Positions 43,243 through 51,645 of a stretch of 64,000 nt of DNA are shown one piece after another; positions within the stretch are counted from its first letter, which is position 1; each line of letters begins with the position of its first letter. The notes under the pieces were generated by a model that worked only from the letters and a program-made list of their open reading frames with translations, did no database searches and had not been told where the DNA came from. Origin of the DNA: Streptomyces triticagri (GTDB taxonomy: Bacteria; Actinomycetota; Actinomycetes; Streptomycetales; Streptomycetaceae); NCBI RefSeq assembly GCF_003429565.1, contig NZ_QUAK01000238.1, positions 1 to 64,000 on the forward strand, given 5' to 3'. Made by a program: the position numbers and the translations under genes.

Positions 43243-44928
43243 TCACGGCGCGGCGGAGCCCGAAGGCTTCGCGGAGGGCGTTCCCGCCGGGGAGGGCTTT
43301 CCCGAAGCCGAAGCCGAAGCCGAAGCCGAAGCAGGTGCAGAAGCCGACGGAGACGGCGACGCGGATGCGGACGGGGACCCGGACGGCGCCGGCCGAGCGG
43401 GCCGGTGACCACCCCCCGCCTTCGACGGCGGAGCAGGCGCAGGCGGCTGCACCTGCTCCGGCCCGCCCTCCGGCGGCTCCCCGAGGTCCTTCAGCGCCGC
43501 ACGCGCGGCGGGCGCGAGCAGCGGGGAGAAGTGCGGGTTGATGCGAAGCGCCTGCTCGAAGAATCGGCGGGCCGCGCCCTGATCGCCCAACTCCCGCTGA
43601 ATCTCCGCCCGGTGATACGCGAAGAGCGCGCTGAGCGGCCCGTTCTCCATCGCCCGCTTGGCGAATTTCTCCGCCCGTTTGCTGTCGCCCGCCCGGTGCA
43701 GCGCCCACCCGAGCGCATCCGCGACCCGCGCCCCCGGGTGCCGCTTCCACTCCGCTTCCAGCCGCTTCACCGCCGCACCCGCGTCCCCGTGGTCGGCCTC
43801 GAAGAGTCCGAGCACCCCTTCGTCGCCCACCCCGACCGCGCCCTCCTGCGCCACCCGTGTACGCAGCCTCTCGTACTGTCCGCGGGCCGCAGGTTCCAGA
43901 TCCAGTGACTCGTACAACTCGCCCAGTTCCAGGGCATATTGAGGCAGTGGCTGCGCGCCGTACGCGGTCTGGTACGCGGCGACCGCGTCCGTCCCGCGGT
44001 CCAGACCCGCGAGCGCCCGAGCGCGTCCCGCGTGCGAGGCGTGGTGCGTCGGGTCGGCGCGCAGCGCGGCGTCGAAGTAGTGCAGCGCCTCGGCGGGTTC
44101 GCCCCGCTCCCAGGCCAGTTCGCCGGCCCGGTGCTGGTACTCGGCCTCCGCGGCGGGCGACTCGGCGAGCGCCACCGCGTCCGAGAGCCCGGCCGCCGCG
44201 TCCTCGCGCCAGCCCCGCTCCCGGTACAACTCCGCTGCACCCGCGAGGACCGCGGGCCCCTTGCCGTACTTCTGCAGCTTCTCGAGCGCGGCATCGGCAC
44301 GCTTGGCGTCGCCGAGCCCGGTGTACGTGTCGATGAGCCGGGCGTGCACGGTCCAGCGTGCCGGGGCGGCGGCCACCGCCTGCTCGCCCCACTTCTTCGC
44401 CGCCCGGTGGTCGTGCCGCGCGTCGGCGAGCGCGGCCATGCCCTGCAGCGCGTCCACGTTGCCGCGGGCTGCGGGGCGGACGGTGAGCGAGGTGCGCAGC
44501 GCGCGCTCGGCCTTCGGGTACGCGGCGTGCTTCCCGGTCCTGCGCGCCTGCTCCACATAGGCCGAGCCGAGCACCGCCCAGGACTTGGCGTCCTTCGGGT
44601 GCTTCGCGACCTGCGCCCTGCGCTCACCGATCAGCGCGGCCAGATCGGGCAGCGCCGCGGGCAGCCCCGCCCCGGCGGCGAGCAGCGCCCGGTCGGCCGG
44701 GCCCGGCGGGGGCGGCGTCCCGTCGCCCCACGGGACGAGGACCAGGACCCCGGCGAGGACCGCACAGCCCGCCACAGCGGAGATCAGCGCCTTGCGTGCG
44801 ACGGGGGAGAGGCGGCGGCGACGGGGTGCGGCCGGCCCGGACGGCTCCGGCGTCCGCGCTTCCAGTGCGTTCGGCGCCCGCGTGCCGGATTCCGTCGCGG
44901 AGCCGTGCTCCATCGTCTCCATCTCCAT
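43243..44928 (-). CDS. Tetratricopeptide repeat membrane protein with Ser/Ala/Pro tail
   Basis: 561 residues. After a Pro/Arg segment comes one membrane helix (ALISAVAGCAVLAGVLVLVPW, about residues 47-67), then roughly ten TPR-like helical pairs (for example KSWAVLGSAYVEQARRTG, YQHRAGELAWERGEPAEALHYFDAALRADP, FAYHRAEIQRELGDQGAARRFFEQALRINP). The last 75 residues are disordered, with an Ala-Ser-Ala-Ser run encoded by a perfect 6-bp GAAGCC tandem repeat around 43306-43333. ATG 44928 is chosen; GTG 44937 is an alternative. The protein probably faces outside. Partner unknown; divergent from an FAD oxidase gene. Confidence 0.82.
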   Translation of the reverse strand: MEMETMEHGSATESGTRAPNALEARTPEPSGPAAPRRRRLSPVARKALISAVAGCAVLAGVLVLVPWGDGTPPPPGPADRALLAAGAGLPAALPDLAALIGERRAQVAKHPKDAKSWAVLGSAYVEQARRTGKHAAYPKAERALRTSLTVRPAARGNVDALQGMAALADARHDHRAAKKWGEQAVAAAPARWTVHARLIDTYTGLGDAKRADAALEKLQKYGKGPAVLAGAAELYRERGWREDAAAGLSDAVALAESPAAEAEYQHRAGELAWERGEPAEALHYFDAALRADPTHHASHAGRARALAGLDRGTDAVAAYQTAYGAQPLPQYALELGELYESLDLEPAARGQYERLRTRVAQEGAVGVGDEGVLGLFEADHGDAGAAVKRLEAEWKRHPGARVADALGWALHRAGDSKRAEKFAKRAMENGPLSALFAYHRAEIQRELGDQGAARRFFEQALRINPHFSPLLAPAARAALKDLGEPPEGGPEQVQPPAPAPPSKAGGGHRPARPAPSGSPSASASPSPSASAPASASASASASGKPSPAGTPSAKPSGSAAP

Positions 44929-45025
44929 GCCGCTCACTCTGCGCCCGTACGACGAGCACATCGGTGTCCGTGAACGGGTTCGCAGACGGGTTCACACCGA
45001 TGGCCCCGAGTGCCACCCTTGGATC

Positions 45026-46405
45026 ATGGACGCTGCTTCCGTACGGCTTGCCGAGCTCCTGCGTGCGGGTCTGCCCGCCGACGCCGTCCTCACCGACCCG
45101 GACATCACCCGCAGCTACGGCCACGACATGGCGAGCTTCTGCGAGGCCGGCACCCCCGCGGTGGTGGTCCTGCCCCGCACGGTCGAAGAGGTGCAGCACG
45201 TGATGCGCACCGCCACGGAACTGCGCGTCCCCGTCGTCCCGCAGGGCGCCCGCACCGGCCTGTCCGGCGCGGCCAACGCCGAGGACGGCTGGATCGTCCT
45301 GTCCCTGGTGCGGATGGACGCCGTCCTGGAGATCGACCCCGTCGACCGCATCGCGGTCGTCGAGCCGGGTGTGGTCAATGCGGTGCTGTCCCGGGCGGTC
45401 GACGAGCACGGCCTCTACTACCCGCCGGATCCCTCCAGTTGGGAGGAGTGCACGATCGGCGGCAACATCGGCACCGCATCCGGCGGCCTGTGCTGCGTCA
45501 AGTACGGAGTCACCGCGGAGTACGTCCTCGGCCTCGACGTGGTCCTCGCCGACGGCCGCCTGCTGCACACCGGCCGCCGTACCGCCAAGGGCGTCGCGGG
45601 ATACGACCTCACGCGGCTTTTCGTCGGATCCGAGGGCAGCCTCGGTGTGGTGGTCCGCGCCGTGCTCGCCCTCAAGCCGCGGCCGCCCGCCCAGCTGGTC
45701 CTCGCCGCCGAGTTCACCTCCGCCGCGGCCGCCTGCGACGCGGTCTGCCGGATCATGGCCGGCGGCCACGTGCCGTCGCTGCTCGAGCTGATGGACCGTA
45801 CGACGATCCGGGCCGTGAACGACATGGCGCAGATGGGACTGCCGGAGACCACCGAGGCGCTGCTGCTCTGCGCCTTCGACACCGCGGACCCCGCCGCCGA
45901 CCTTGCCGCGGTCGGTGCGCTCTGCTCGGCGGCGGGCGCCACCCAGGTGGTGCCCGCGGAGGACCGGGCGGAGTCCGAACTGCTGCTGCAGGCGAGGCGG
46001 TTGTCGCTGGTCGCGCTCGAGGCGGTGAAGGGCACCACGATGATCGACGACGTGTGTGTGCCGCGTTCGCAGCTGGGGGCGCTCCTGGAGGGTACGGCGC
46101 GGATCGCCGAGAAGTTCGATCTGACCATCGGCGTCTGTGCGCACGCCGGTGACGGCAACACCCACCCGACGGTGTGCTTCGACGCGTCCGACGCCGAGGA
46201 GTCCCGCCGCGCCCGCGAGTCCTTCGACGAGATCATGGCGCTCGGCCTGGAACTCGGCGGCACGATCACCGGCGAACACGGCGTGGGCGTCCTGAAGAAG
46301 GAATGGCTGGCCAGGGAGCTCGGCCCGGTCTCGCTCGACCTGCACCGCGGCATCAAGTCGGTCTTCGACCCGCTGGGGATCCTCAATCCCGGGAAGGTGT
46401 TCTGA
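45026..46405 (+). CDS. FAD-linked oxidase, GlcD/D-lactate dehydrogenase-like
   Basis: 459-residue flavoprotein oxidising a 2-hydroxy acid. N-terminal FAD_binding_4 domain: VVVLPRTVEEVQHVMRTATELRVPVVPQGARTGLSGAA (about residues 48-85) and the PP-loop GGNIGTASGGLCCVKYGVT. C-terminal domain with GVCAHAGDGNTHP and GGTITGEHGVG, the conserved His motifs of the glycolate oxidase subunit D/DLD family, ending FDPLGILNPGKVF. ATG 45026; convergent end overlaps the DUF3291 gene by 23 bp. Single-subunit type; no GlcE/F neighbours, so the electron acceptor is unknown. Confidence 0.92.
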   Translation: MDAASVRLAELLRAGLPADAVLTDPDITRSYGHDMASFCEAGTPAVVVLPRTVEEVQHVMRTATELRVPVVPQGARTGLSGAANAEDGWIVLSLVRMDAVLEIDPVDRIAVVEPGVVNAVLSRAVDEHGLYYPPDPSSWEECTIGGNIGTASGGLCCVKYGVTAEYVLGLDVVLADGRLLHTGRRTAKGVAGYDLTRLFVGSEGSLGVVVRAVLALKPRPPAQLVLAAEFTSAAAACDAVCRIMAGGHVPSLLELMDRTTIRAVNDMAQMGLPETTEALLLCAFDTADPAADLAAVGALCSAAGATQVVPAEDRAESELLLQARRLSLVALEAVKGTTMIDDVCVPRSQLGALLEGTARIAEKFDLTIGVCAHAGDGNTHPTVCFDASDAEESRRARESFDEIMALGLELGGTITGEHGVGVLKKEWLARELGPVSLDLHRGIKSVFDPLGILNPGKVF

Positions 46406-46907
46406 GCCCGTCCGGCGCCTCGGGGGCCGCGGGCGGTGCGGCGGCCTCGTCCGGTGCGGGGTGCGGGCTGCGGAAGGTGAAGGCCTCCGGTCCAGGGCCC
46501 TGGTCCCGCACCAGCTGCACCCGCTCCAACGCCTCGGCCACCGACGGGAGATGACCCGCCGGGACCCACCACAGGGCCTGGTGCGGCTCCACCATGCGCG
46601 TGAACCACTCGCGCCGCCTGCTGAGCACACGCAGATGCCCGGTCTCGTACGTGAAGGCCCGCAGGGCCTCGACCGATTCCCAGACCGAGCAGTTGATCAG
46701 GAACAGGTCGTCGTGCCCGTCGGGGCGCAGGCCCGTCGCGTCCTGGCCTTCGTCGTCGACCATGCGCCAGACGAACCCGGGGCTGCGGTCGGCGAGTTCA
46801 TTGATCTCGGGGAGCTGCTCGACGAATCCGGCGAGCTCGGGGCTGTCGATCGGTGCGACGATGCGGCCGACGTTGACCTGGGCGAGATGGAATCCAGTCT
46901 TGGGCAT
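46383..46907 (-). CDS. DUF3291 family protein
   Basis: 174 residues, monooxygenase-like alpha/beta barrel: FHLAQVNVGRIVAPIDSPELAGFVEQLPEINELADRSPGFVWR, then FLINCSVWESVEALRAFTYETGHLRVLSRRREWFTRM and HQALWWVPAGHLPSVAEALERV. The C-terminal 35 residues are Pro/Ala-rich. 31 bp downstream of the Cys-rich regulator gene on the same strand, with a copy of a motif shared with that gene's promoter just before it. The family has no assigned substrate. Confidence 0.88.
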   Translation of the reverse strand: MPKTGFHLAQVNVGRIVAPIDSPELAGFVEQLPEINELADRSPGFVWRMVDDEGQDATGLRPDGHDDLFLINCSVWESVEALRAFTYETGHLRVLSRRREWFTRMVEPHQALWWVPAGHLPSVAEALERVQLVRDQGPGPEAFTFRSPHPAPDEAAAPPAAPEAPDGLRTPSRD

Positions 46908-46929
46908 GAGGTCAGGATGGCTGGGTCCA

Positions 46930-46942
46930 GTTCTATGGTCAA
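46930..46942 (-). promoter_or_regulatory. Motif copy between regulator and DUF3291 genes
   Basis: GTTCTATGGTCAA, overlapping the regulator stop. Twin of 47630-47642 before the regulator gene (ATTCTATGACCAA); the shared core TTCTATG-RY-CAA may be a common operator. Confidence 0.5.
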
Positions 46943-47622
46943 TCCTTTTTGTTTTTAGAGTCTCGCCGGTCGTCGCGAGAGGCGTCCCGGACGCCGTCCC
47001 GCCGCAGGCTCACACAGCAGCCACCCGGCTGCGGATCCATCGTCGGCGACCACTGGCCGGTCGCCAGCCCTTCGATCAGGGCGAGGTTCATGCCGCAGAT
47101 CAGGGCCGGGAACTCCTCGGCGAGGCCGTGGAAGGGGCAGTTGTTCAGGCGCAGCGTCTCCCCGTCCTGGAACGGCTCGTATCCGCGGGCCCGCAGCACC
47201 TCGACCAGATCCCCGGCCGCCGCGTCCGGATGCTCCGCTCCCTCCGCCTTCGCCGCGGCCTGCAGCGCGCGGTCGAGCCCGCCGTCCTCCACCACCCGGG
47301 CGAGCAGGCGGCCGACGGCGTCGTACGAGCGCGGCGGCACGGACGCCGCGTGCTCGCCGTCGGCCCGCCGGTACAGCTTCGCCGGGCGGCCCGCGCCGGG
47401 TCCGGTGCGGCCGGAGAGCCGCCGGAAGGACGTGGCGAGCAGCCCGGCCTCCACCAGCTTGTCCAGATGGAAGGCGGCGAGCGAACGCGAGATACCCGCC
47501 TCCTCCGCGGCCGCGTCCCGGCCGACTTCGGCCGGGGCGGCGGCCACGTAGCGATAGAGGCGGCGGCGCAGCGGGTCGCCCAGCATGCCGAGCGCCGCGA
47601 ATGCGGAATCCTCGTCGGTCAT
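46939..47622 (-). CDS. ArsR/SufR-like regulator with C-terminal Cys cluster
   Basis: 227 residues. Winged-helix N-terminus (GDPLRRRLYRYVAAAPAEVGRDAAAEEAGISRSLAAFHLDKLVEAGLL), then a basic segment and a C-terminal domain with NNCPFHGLAEEFPALICGMNLALIEG and GGCCVSL, that is C-x13-C-x26-CC. The spacing resembles the Fe-S-binding Cys set of SufR-type repressors, so redox or Fe-S sensing is plausible. ATG at 47622. It heads an operon with DUF3291; AT-rich TTCTATGxxCAA motifs occur before both genes. Confidence 0.85.
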   Translation of the reverse strand: MTDEDSAFAALGMLGDPLRRRLYRYVAAAPAEVGRDAAAEEAGISRSLAAFHLDKLVEAGLLATSFRRLSGRTGPGAGRPAKLYRRADGEHAASVPPRSYDAVGRLLARVVEDGGLDRALQAAAKAEGAEHPDAAAGDLVEVLRARGYEPFQDGETLRLNNCPFHGLAEEFPALICGMNLALIEGLATGQWSPTMDPQPGGCCVSLRRDGVRDASRDDRRDSKNKKD

Positions 47623-47629
47623 ACGGCGA

Positions 47630-47642
47630 ATTCTATGACCAA
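47630..47642 (-). promoter_or_regulatory. Motif copy upstream of the Cys-rich regulator
   Basis: ATTCTATGACCAA, 8 bp upstream of the start codon, matching the site at 46930-46942. Likely self-regulation of the gene. Confidence 0.5.
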
Positions 47643-47684
47643 CGAGTCTTGTGAAATCGGCGTGCGGGTGCTCCCCGGGGCAGG

Positions 47685-48158
47685 TCAGTCGCCGTCCTTG
47701 GACTCGTCGGACGGCCACGGGTTCTGCAGCCACAGGTCGTCGGCCGGGGTAGGGGTGAGCAGGTCGGCCAGTACCTCGTCGAGGCTGAGGCGGTCCTGCT
47801 CGGTGCCCGGCGGCACGACGCGCAGCGTGCGCTCCAGCCAGGCCGAGACGATCGCGGCCGGTGCCTCGAGCAGGGCGTCCCCGTCCGGCGAGGTCAGGGC
47901 CATCAGGACGACGCTGCGGCCGTCCACCTTCGTCGGCCAGATCCGGACATCCCCGTGACCGCACGGCCTGAAGACCCCCTCGACCAGGAGCTCACGCGCG
48001 AACGTCCAGTTCACGGGCTGCTCGGAGCCGATGTGGAAGGTGATGTGCACGGCGTACGGGTCGCTCGCCCGGTAGGCGAGCCGGGCCGGTACGGGGATGC
48101 TCCGCTCCGGCGACAGGACCAGGTTGAGCTCAAGTTCGCGTTCCACGACGGTGTTCAT
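47685..48158 (-). CDS. ssgG: SsgA-like sporulation/cell division protein
   Basis: 157-residue SALP family protein. NTVVERELELNLVLSPERSIPVPARLAYRASDPYAVHITFHIGSEQPVNW continues with FARELLVEGVFRPCGHGDVRIWPTKVDGRS and LMALTSPDGDALLEAP, the family hallmarks. These proteins steer septum placement and cell-wall remodelling during sporulation, binding division proteins rather than catalysing. The SsgG assignment rests on my memory of its sequence and locus; SsgD or another SALP is less likely because of the PWPSDES C-terminal extension. ATG 48158 with AGAGGAG upstream. Confidence 0.82.
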   Translation of the reverse strand: MNTVVERELELNLVLSPERSIPVPARLAYRASDPYAVHITFHIGSEQPVNWTFARELLVEGVFRPCGHGDVRIWPTKVDGRSVVLMALTSPDGDALLEAPAAIVSAWLERTLRVVPPGTEQDRLSLDEVLADLLTPTPADDLWLQNPWPSDESKDGD

Positions 48159-48582
48159 CTCGATGCGCTCCTCTCGGCGACGGGGCCTTCGGCAGGCCCG
48201 CAACCGGAGAGAGCGCGGTCCTCACCATCCATTACGCGACTTCCGGAGATTTTTTCTCAGGGCCTCTCCGAGACCCGTCCGCTCCCGGATCCCGGCCCCT
48301 ACGCTGAGCCCCCGGCATTCCGCCGCATGTCACGATCGCCCGCCCGGGTACGAGTACTTCGGGTACCCGTGCCGGGCCGCACCGGCCGGTCCGTGTCGCA
48401 CCCGTCTCCTCCTCAACTCCCTTTGCAGCAACCACCCTTGTACTCTGACCGGCCCCGCCCGCAGGAGCGGAAGGAACGTGACCGGAAAGTGGAAGGAACG
48501 GTGGGACCGGCCCGGCAGCGAGCGTGGGTCTGATAAATGTGGACCCTCCACAGACCCCCGAGCAGATACGGGACGACGGACC
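48159..48582. other. Divergent intergenic region ssgG / RDD-DUF2510 gene
   Basis: 424 bp, no gene I trust. Holds a 15-bp palindrome TGTGGACCCTCCACA (48538-48552) 30 bp before the downstream ATG and an AT-rich TCTGATAAATG just before it that may be a -10 region. An AT-rich TTTTTTCTCA stretch near 48250 may belong to the ssgG promoter. Confidence 0.45.
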
Positions 48583-50148
48583 ATGAGCGCCCCAACCCCG
48601 GCACCCGGCGACAGCAGCCCCAAGGCAGGGTTCTATCCGGACCCTTCCATTCCGGGCTATGTCCGGTACTGGAACGGCGTCGCGTGGGTGCCCGGCACGA
48701 GCCGGCCCGCGCCGTCCGAGGGCGAGGCGATGCCGACGCCGCCGGCCGCGGCGGCGGGGCCTCCTCCCGCGCACGGTGGTCCCGTGGACGAGACCGGACC
48801 CGTCTTCTTCGACGAGGAGCCGCAGGACGAGGCGGAGTTGCACGGCTCCCGTCCGGAACCGGCCTCCGCCTGGCAGGCCGACACCAACCGGCAGGCGGGC
48901 TTCGGCAGCGACGACGAGCGACGGGTGTCCTGGGGCGGCTCGGGGCGTACGCCGCGGGGGGCCGGTCCGGGCGGTACTCCGGGTACCCCTGACCCGCGGG
49001 CCGGGTCGGCGCCGTCCGGCGGGGCCGCGTCAACAGCTCCCTCGTCAACCACCCCCGCATCCGCCACTCCTTCGGATGCGAACGCCGCGCCGGGGAGCGG
49101 CCGGGACGAGGGCGCGCGTGCCGACGGGACGATGGCCATCCGGTCGCTGTCCGCGGACACCGCCGCGCGGGTGCCGGAGCAGAAGCCCGGCGAGGACACG
49201 ATGATGGTGCGCCGGATGCAGCCCGGCGACGCGAAGGCCCGCGAGCGGCGCGCCGCGGAGGAGGACCCCGCCGCGCCGTCGCCCGCGCCGGCGACCGAGG
49301 GCACCATGACGATCCGGGCGCTGCCCGGGAGTGCGGCCGACTCGGGGCGTACGGCAGGGAGTTCCGCGGAGAGCTCCGCGGCCGCGGCCCCCGCTCCCGC
49401 GCCCCCTGCCCCCGCCGCTCCGGCTCCCGCGTCACCCGGCGCGCCGCCCGCGTACGGGTATCCGCAGGGTGCCCCGGCAGCGCAGGCCGGGTCGCCGCTC
49501 ACCCCCGGGTCCGGTGGCGGCTCCGCCTCCTGGGCGCAGCAGGTGCATCAGCTGGCGCAGACGCCGCAGGCGCAGGCGGGGGAGTCGCAGCCGGTCACGC
49601 CGTGGAAGCCGCCGGTCAACGACCCGTTCCTGGCGGCCGCGCAGGCGGCGGCCTCGGGCCGTCCGGCCGGGCTCGGGCGGCGGTTCCTGGCGCGGCTCGT
49701 CGACACGGTGGTGCTCGCGGCCGTCACGGGGGCCGCGGCGCTGCCGTTCGTCACCAAGGCGTCGGACCACATCGACGACAAGATCCAGACGGCGAAGATG
49801 TCCGGCGAGACCGTCACGGTCTGGCTGATCGACGGCACCACATCGGTGTATCTCGGCATCGTCCTCGGCGTCCTGCTGGTCTTCGGCGTGCTCTACGAGG
49901 CGGTGCCCACGGCGAAGTGGGGCCGCACCCTGGGCAAGAAGCTGTTCGGGCTGCAGGTCCGGGACATCGAGGCCCACGAATCGCCCTCTTTCGGGGCGGC
50001 GTTGCGGCGGTGGCTGGTGTACGCGGTGCCGGGGGTGCTGGTCGTCGGGGTCGTGGGTGTGGTGTGGTGCGTCTTCGACCGGCCCTGGCGGCAGTGCCTG
50101 CATGACAAGGCCGCGCGGACGTTCGTCCTCGGGCCGGACAGGGGCTGA
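48583..50148 (+). CDS. RDD family membrane protein with DUF2510 N-terminus and repeated TMxIR motif
   Basis: 521 residues. Residues 15-44 are a DUF2510 module (AGFYPDPSIPGYVRYWNGVAWVPG). Residues 50-365 are disordered (Pro/Ala/Gly), but carry three copies of an acidic-T-M motif: DGTMAIRSLS, EDTMMVRRMQ and EGTMTIRALP. The last 155 residues form an RDD domain with three membrane helices (GLGRRFLARLVDTVVLAAV, YLGIVLGVLLVFGVLYE with GKKLFGLQV, VYAVPGVLVVGVVGVVW). ATG 48583. The motif copies might be phospho-Thr or FHA ligands, as Streptomyces has many Ser/Thr kinases (inference). Confidence 0.85.
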   Translation: MSAPTPAPGDSSPKAGFYPDPSIPGYVRYWNGVAWVPGTSRPAPSEGEAMPTPPAAAAGPPPAHGGPVDETGPVFFDEEPQDEAELHGSRPEPASAWQADTNRQAGFGSDDERRVSWGGSGRTPRGAGPGGTPGTPDPRAGSAPSGGAASTAPSSTTPASATPSDANAAPGSGRDEGARADGTMAIRSLSADTAARVPEQKPGEDTMMVRRMQPGDAKARERRAAEEDPAAPSPAPATEGTMTIRALPGSAADSGRTAGSSAESSAAAAPAPAPPAPAAPAPASPGAPPAYGYPQGAPAAQAGSPLTPGSGGGSASWAQQVHQLAQTPQAQAGESQPVTPWKPPVNDPFLAAAQAAASGRPAGLGRRFLARLVDTVVLAAVTGAAALPFVTKASDHIDDKIQTAKMSGETVTVWLIDGTTSVYLGIVLGVLLVFGVLYEAVPTAKWGRTLGKKLFGLQVRDIEAHESPSFGAALRRWLVYAVPGVLVVGVVGVVWCVFDRPWRQCLHDKAARTFVLGPDRG

Positions 50149-50151
50149 GGC

Positions 50152-50172
50152 CCAGCCCCGCGTCGGGGCTGG
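50152..50172 (+). terminator. Hairpin terminator between the RDD genes
   Basis: Arms CCAGCCCCG and CGGGGCTGG around CGT, 4 bp after the stop codon of the first RDD gene. Confidence 0.65.
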
Positions 50173-50250
50173 CCTTCCCGACCGGGGGGCGACGCCCCGA
50201 ATGGCCCCCACCCGGATGCGTCACCCTCGCCCCCGCGTTCGACTCGACGC

Positions 50251-50931
50251 ATGAGTAGTGAACCGCCGCCCCCCGGCGCGGGCCAACCGCCGGACGACGA
50301 CCCGTTTCTGAAGCAGCCGCCCACCGGCAGTGGCCCCGGCGGCGGCTCCCCCTACGACTCCCCGCAGGGCGGTGGTCCGTACGGCCCCCCGCCGGGCTCG
50401 GGCGGCCCTCCGCCCCCGGGAGGCGGCCCGCCCCCGTACGGCGGCGGCCCCTACGGCGGAGGCGGCGCGGACCCCCTCGCCGGGATGCCCCCGCTCGCGG
50501 ACAGCGGCAAGCGCGTACTCGCCAGGATCATCGACATGCTGATGGTCGCGATCGTGGTCTACGTCCTGTCGCTGCTCTTCGGCGGCGTCCGCTTCGAGAC
50601 CGACCCGGACGAGGTCAACTACACCTCGTCGTTCGGACAGTCGCTGCTCGCCGCCGTCCTCTACATGGGCTACGACGCGGTGATGATCTCCAGGACGGGT
50701 CAGACCCTGGGCAAGAAGTGGATGGGTCTCAGGGTCGCGAATCTGGACGACGGCGCGACCCCGACGCTGCAGACCTGCCTGGTCCGTGCCGCGGTCCTGT
50801 GGCTGCCGTTCGCGTTCTGCTGCGCCTGCATCTGGACCGCGATCTGCGGTGGCTGGAGCTTCGTGGACAAGCCGTACAAGCAGGGGCTGCACGACAAGGC
50901 GGCCAAGACCGTGGTGGTGACGGTCCCCTGA
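50251..50931 (+). CDS. RDD family membrane protein, Pro/Gly-rich N-terminus
   Basis: 226 residues. First 80 residues are Gly/Pro-rich disordered; the RDD domain starts at SGKRVLARIIDMLMVAIVVYVLSLLF and has GKKWMGLRVANLDDG followed by a CCAC-containing membrane helix (LWLPFAFCCACIWTAICGGWSF) and HDKAAKTVVV. Paralogous to the upstream gene; the two are consecutive, same strand, 102 bp apart. RDD proteins are suspected transporters or envelope anchors. Confidence 0.87.
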   Translation: MSSEPPPPGAGQPPDDDPFLKQPPTGSGPGGGSPYDSPQGGGPYGPPPGSGGPPPPGGGPPPYGGGPYGGGGADPLAGMPPLADSGKRVLARIIDMLMVAIVVYVLSLLFGGVRFETDPDEVNYTSSFGQSLLAAVLYMGYDAVMISRTGQTLGKKWMGLRVANLDDGATPTLQTCLVRAAVLWLPFAFCCACIWTAICGGWSFVDKPYKQGLHDKAAKTVVVTVP

Positions 50932-50967
50932 GCGCCCGCGCGGGATGAGCGCGGGCGAAGCACACGA

Positions 50968-51000
50968 ACGGCGGGCCGTGGGACTCGAGCGGCCCGCCGT
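50968..51000. terminator. Bidirectional terminator
   Basis: Eleven-bp perfect arms ACGGCGGGCCG and CGGCCCGCCGT around an 11-base loop, between convergent genes (RDD protein and the small membrane protein). Confidence 0.8.
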
Positions 51001-51013
51001 CTGCGTGTCCGCG

Positions 51014-51292
51014 TCAGCGGTGCAGGGCCGAGACGCGCTCGCCCTCCGTACGCCGTGTGCGGGGCGCGGGCTCGACGGACGAGGCGACGGGCAGGGGCGC
51101 GACGGTACGTGTCGCCGCCCGCGGCCGGGCCGGCACGGTCACCGCGACCAGCAGCCCGAGCCCGAGGCCCGCGACGGCCACGACCGCGGCCCCGAGAGCC
51201 GAAGTCGCGCCGGAGAGCAGCAGCATGGCGAGGGTCGAGAAGACCACGGTGGCGGAGCCGAAGGCGAGCTGTGCGGCAGTCGGACGAGGCAT
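51014..51292 (-). CDS. Small two-helix membrane protein
   Basis: 92 residues with two hydrophobic stretches (FGSATVVFSTLAMLLLSGA and AAVVAVAGLGLGLLVAVTV) and a basic, Arg/Pro/Thr-rich C-terminus. No recognised family. Start ATG 51292. Convergent to the RDD gene, with the terminator between. Confidence 0.65.
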   Translation of the reverse strand: MPRPTAAQLAFGSATVVFSTLAMLLLSGATSALGAAVVAVAGLGLGLLVAVTVPARPRAATRTVAPLPVASSVEPAPRTRRTEGERVSALHR

Positions 51293-51645
51293 GGCGTAAT
51301 CCGTCCTCGGAACAGCGGTGTCGGGGCAGCGGTAGCGACCCTAGTTCGCTGGATTCCCGCCCGGAACCGGAAGTAAGCGTGACCTTACCCACGGCGCCGG
51401 TGCACGGGGGGCGCACGGGTTCATGCCGCGTTCCAGCAGTCGAGACGGACGCGCCGCCCCGCCGTCCGGATAACGCAACTCCGCATCCGCGTAACGCACT
51501 TGGCGGGTTCAAGTCAAGGTCTGTCTTTTCTTCCGTAACTCCGGTCGAATGACGTCACTTGTGACGCGGCCAGGCGCGCGGATTCCGCACCACCCCCACA
51601 CCCACCTCCATCCGCAGGCGCGGCCGCGGGGGAGGAACACGTCAA
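51293..51645. other. Intergenic region upstream of M6 protease gene
   Basis: 353 bp without a gene, apparently regulatory. Contains the 11-mer TCCGGATAACG (51465-51475), also present upstream of the two amino acid transporters, and a palindromic stretch with TGACGTCA (51550-51557) and GTCACTTGTGAC (51554-51565), and an AT-rich TCTTTTCTTCCG stretch near 51525. Confidence 0.45.

Noticed and set aside
43300-43380. GAAGCC hexamer run as a regulatory microsatellite
   Set aside because: It is in frame within the TPR protein gene and simply encodes an Ala-Ser tail.
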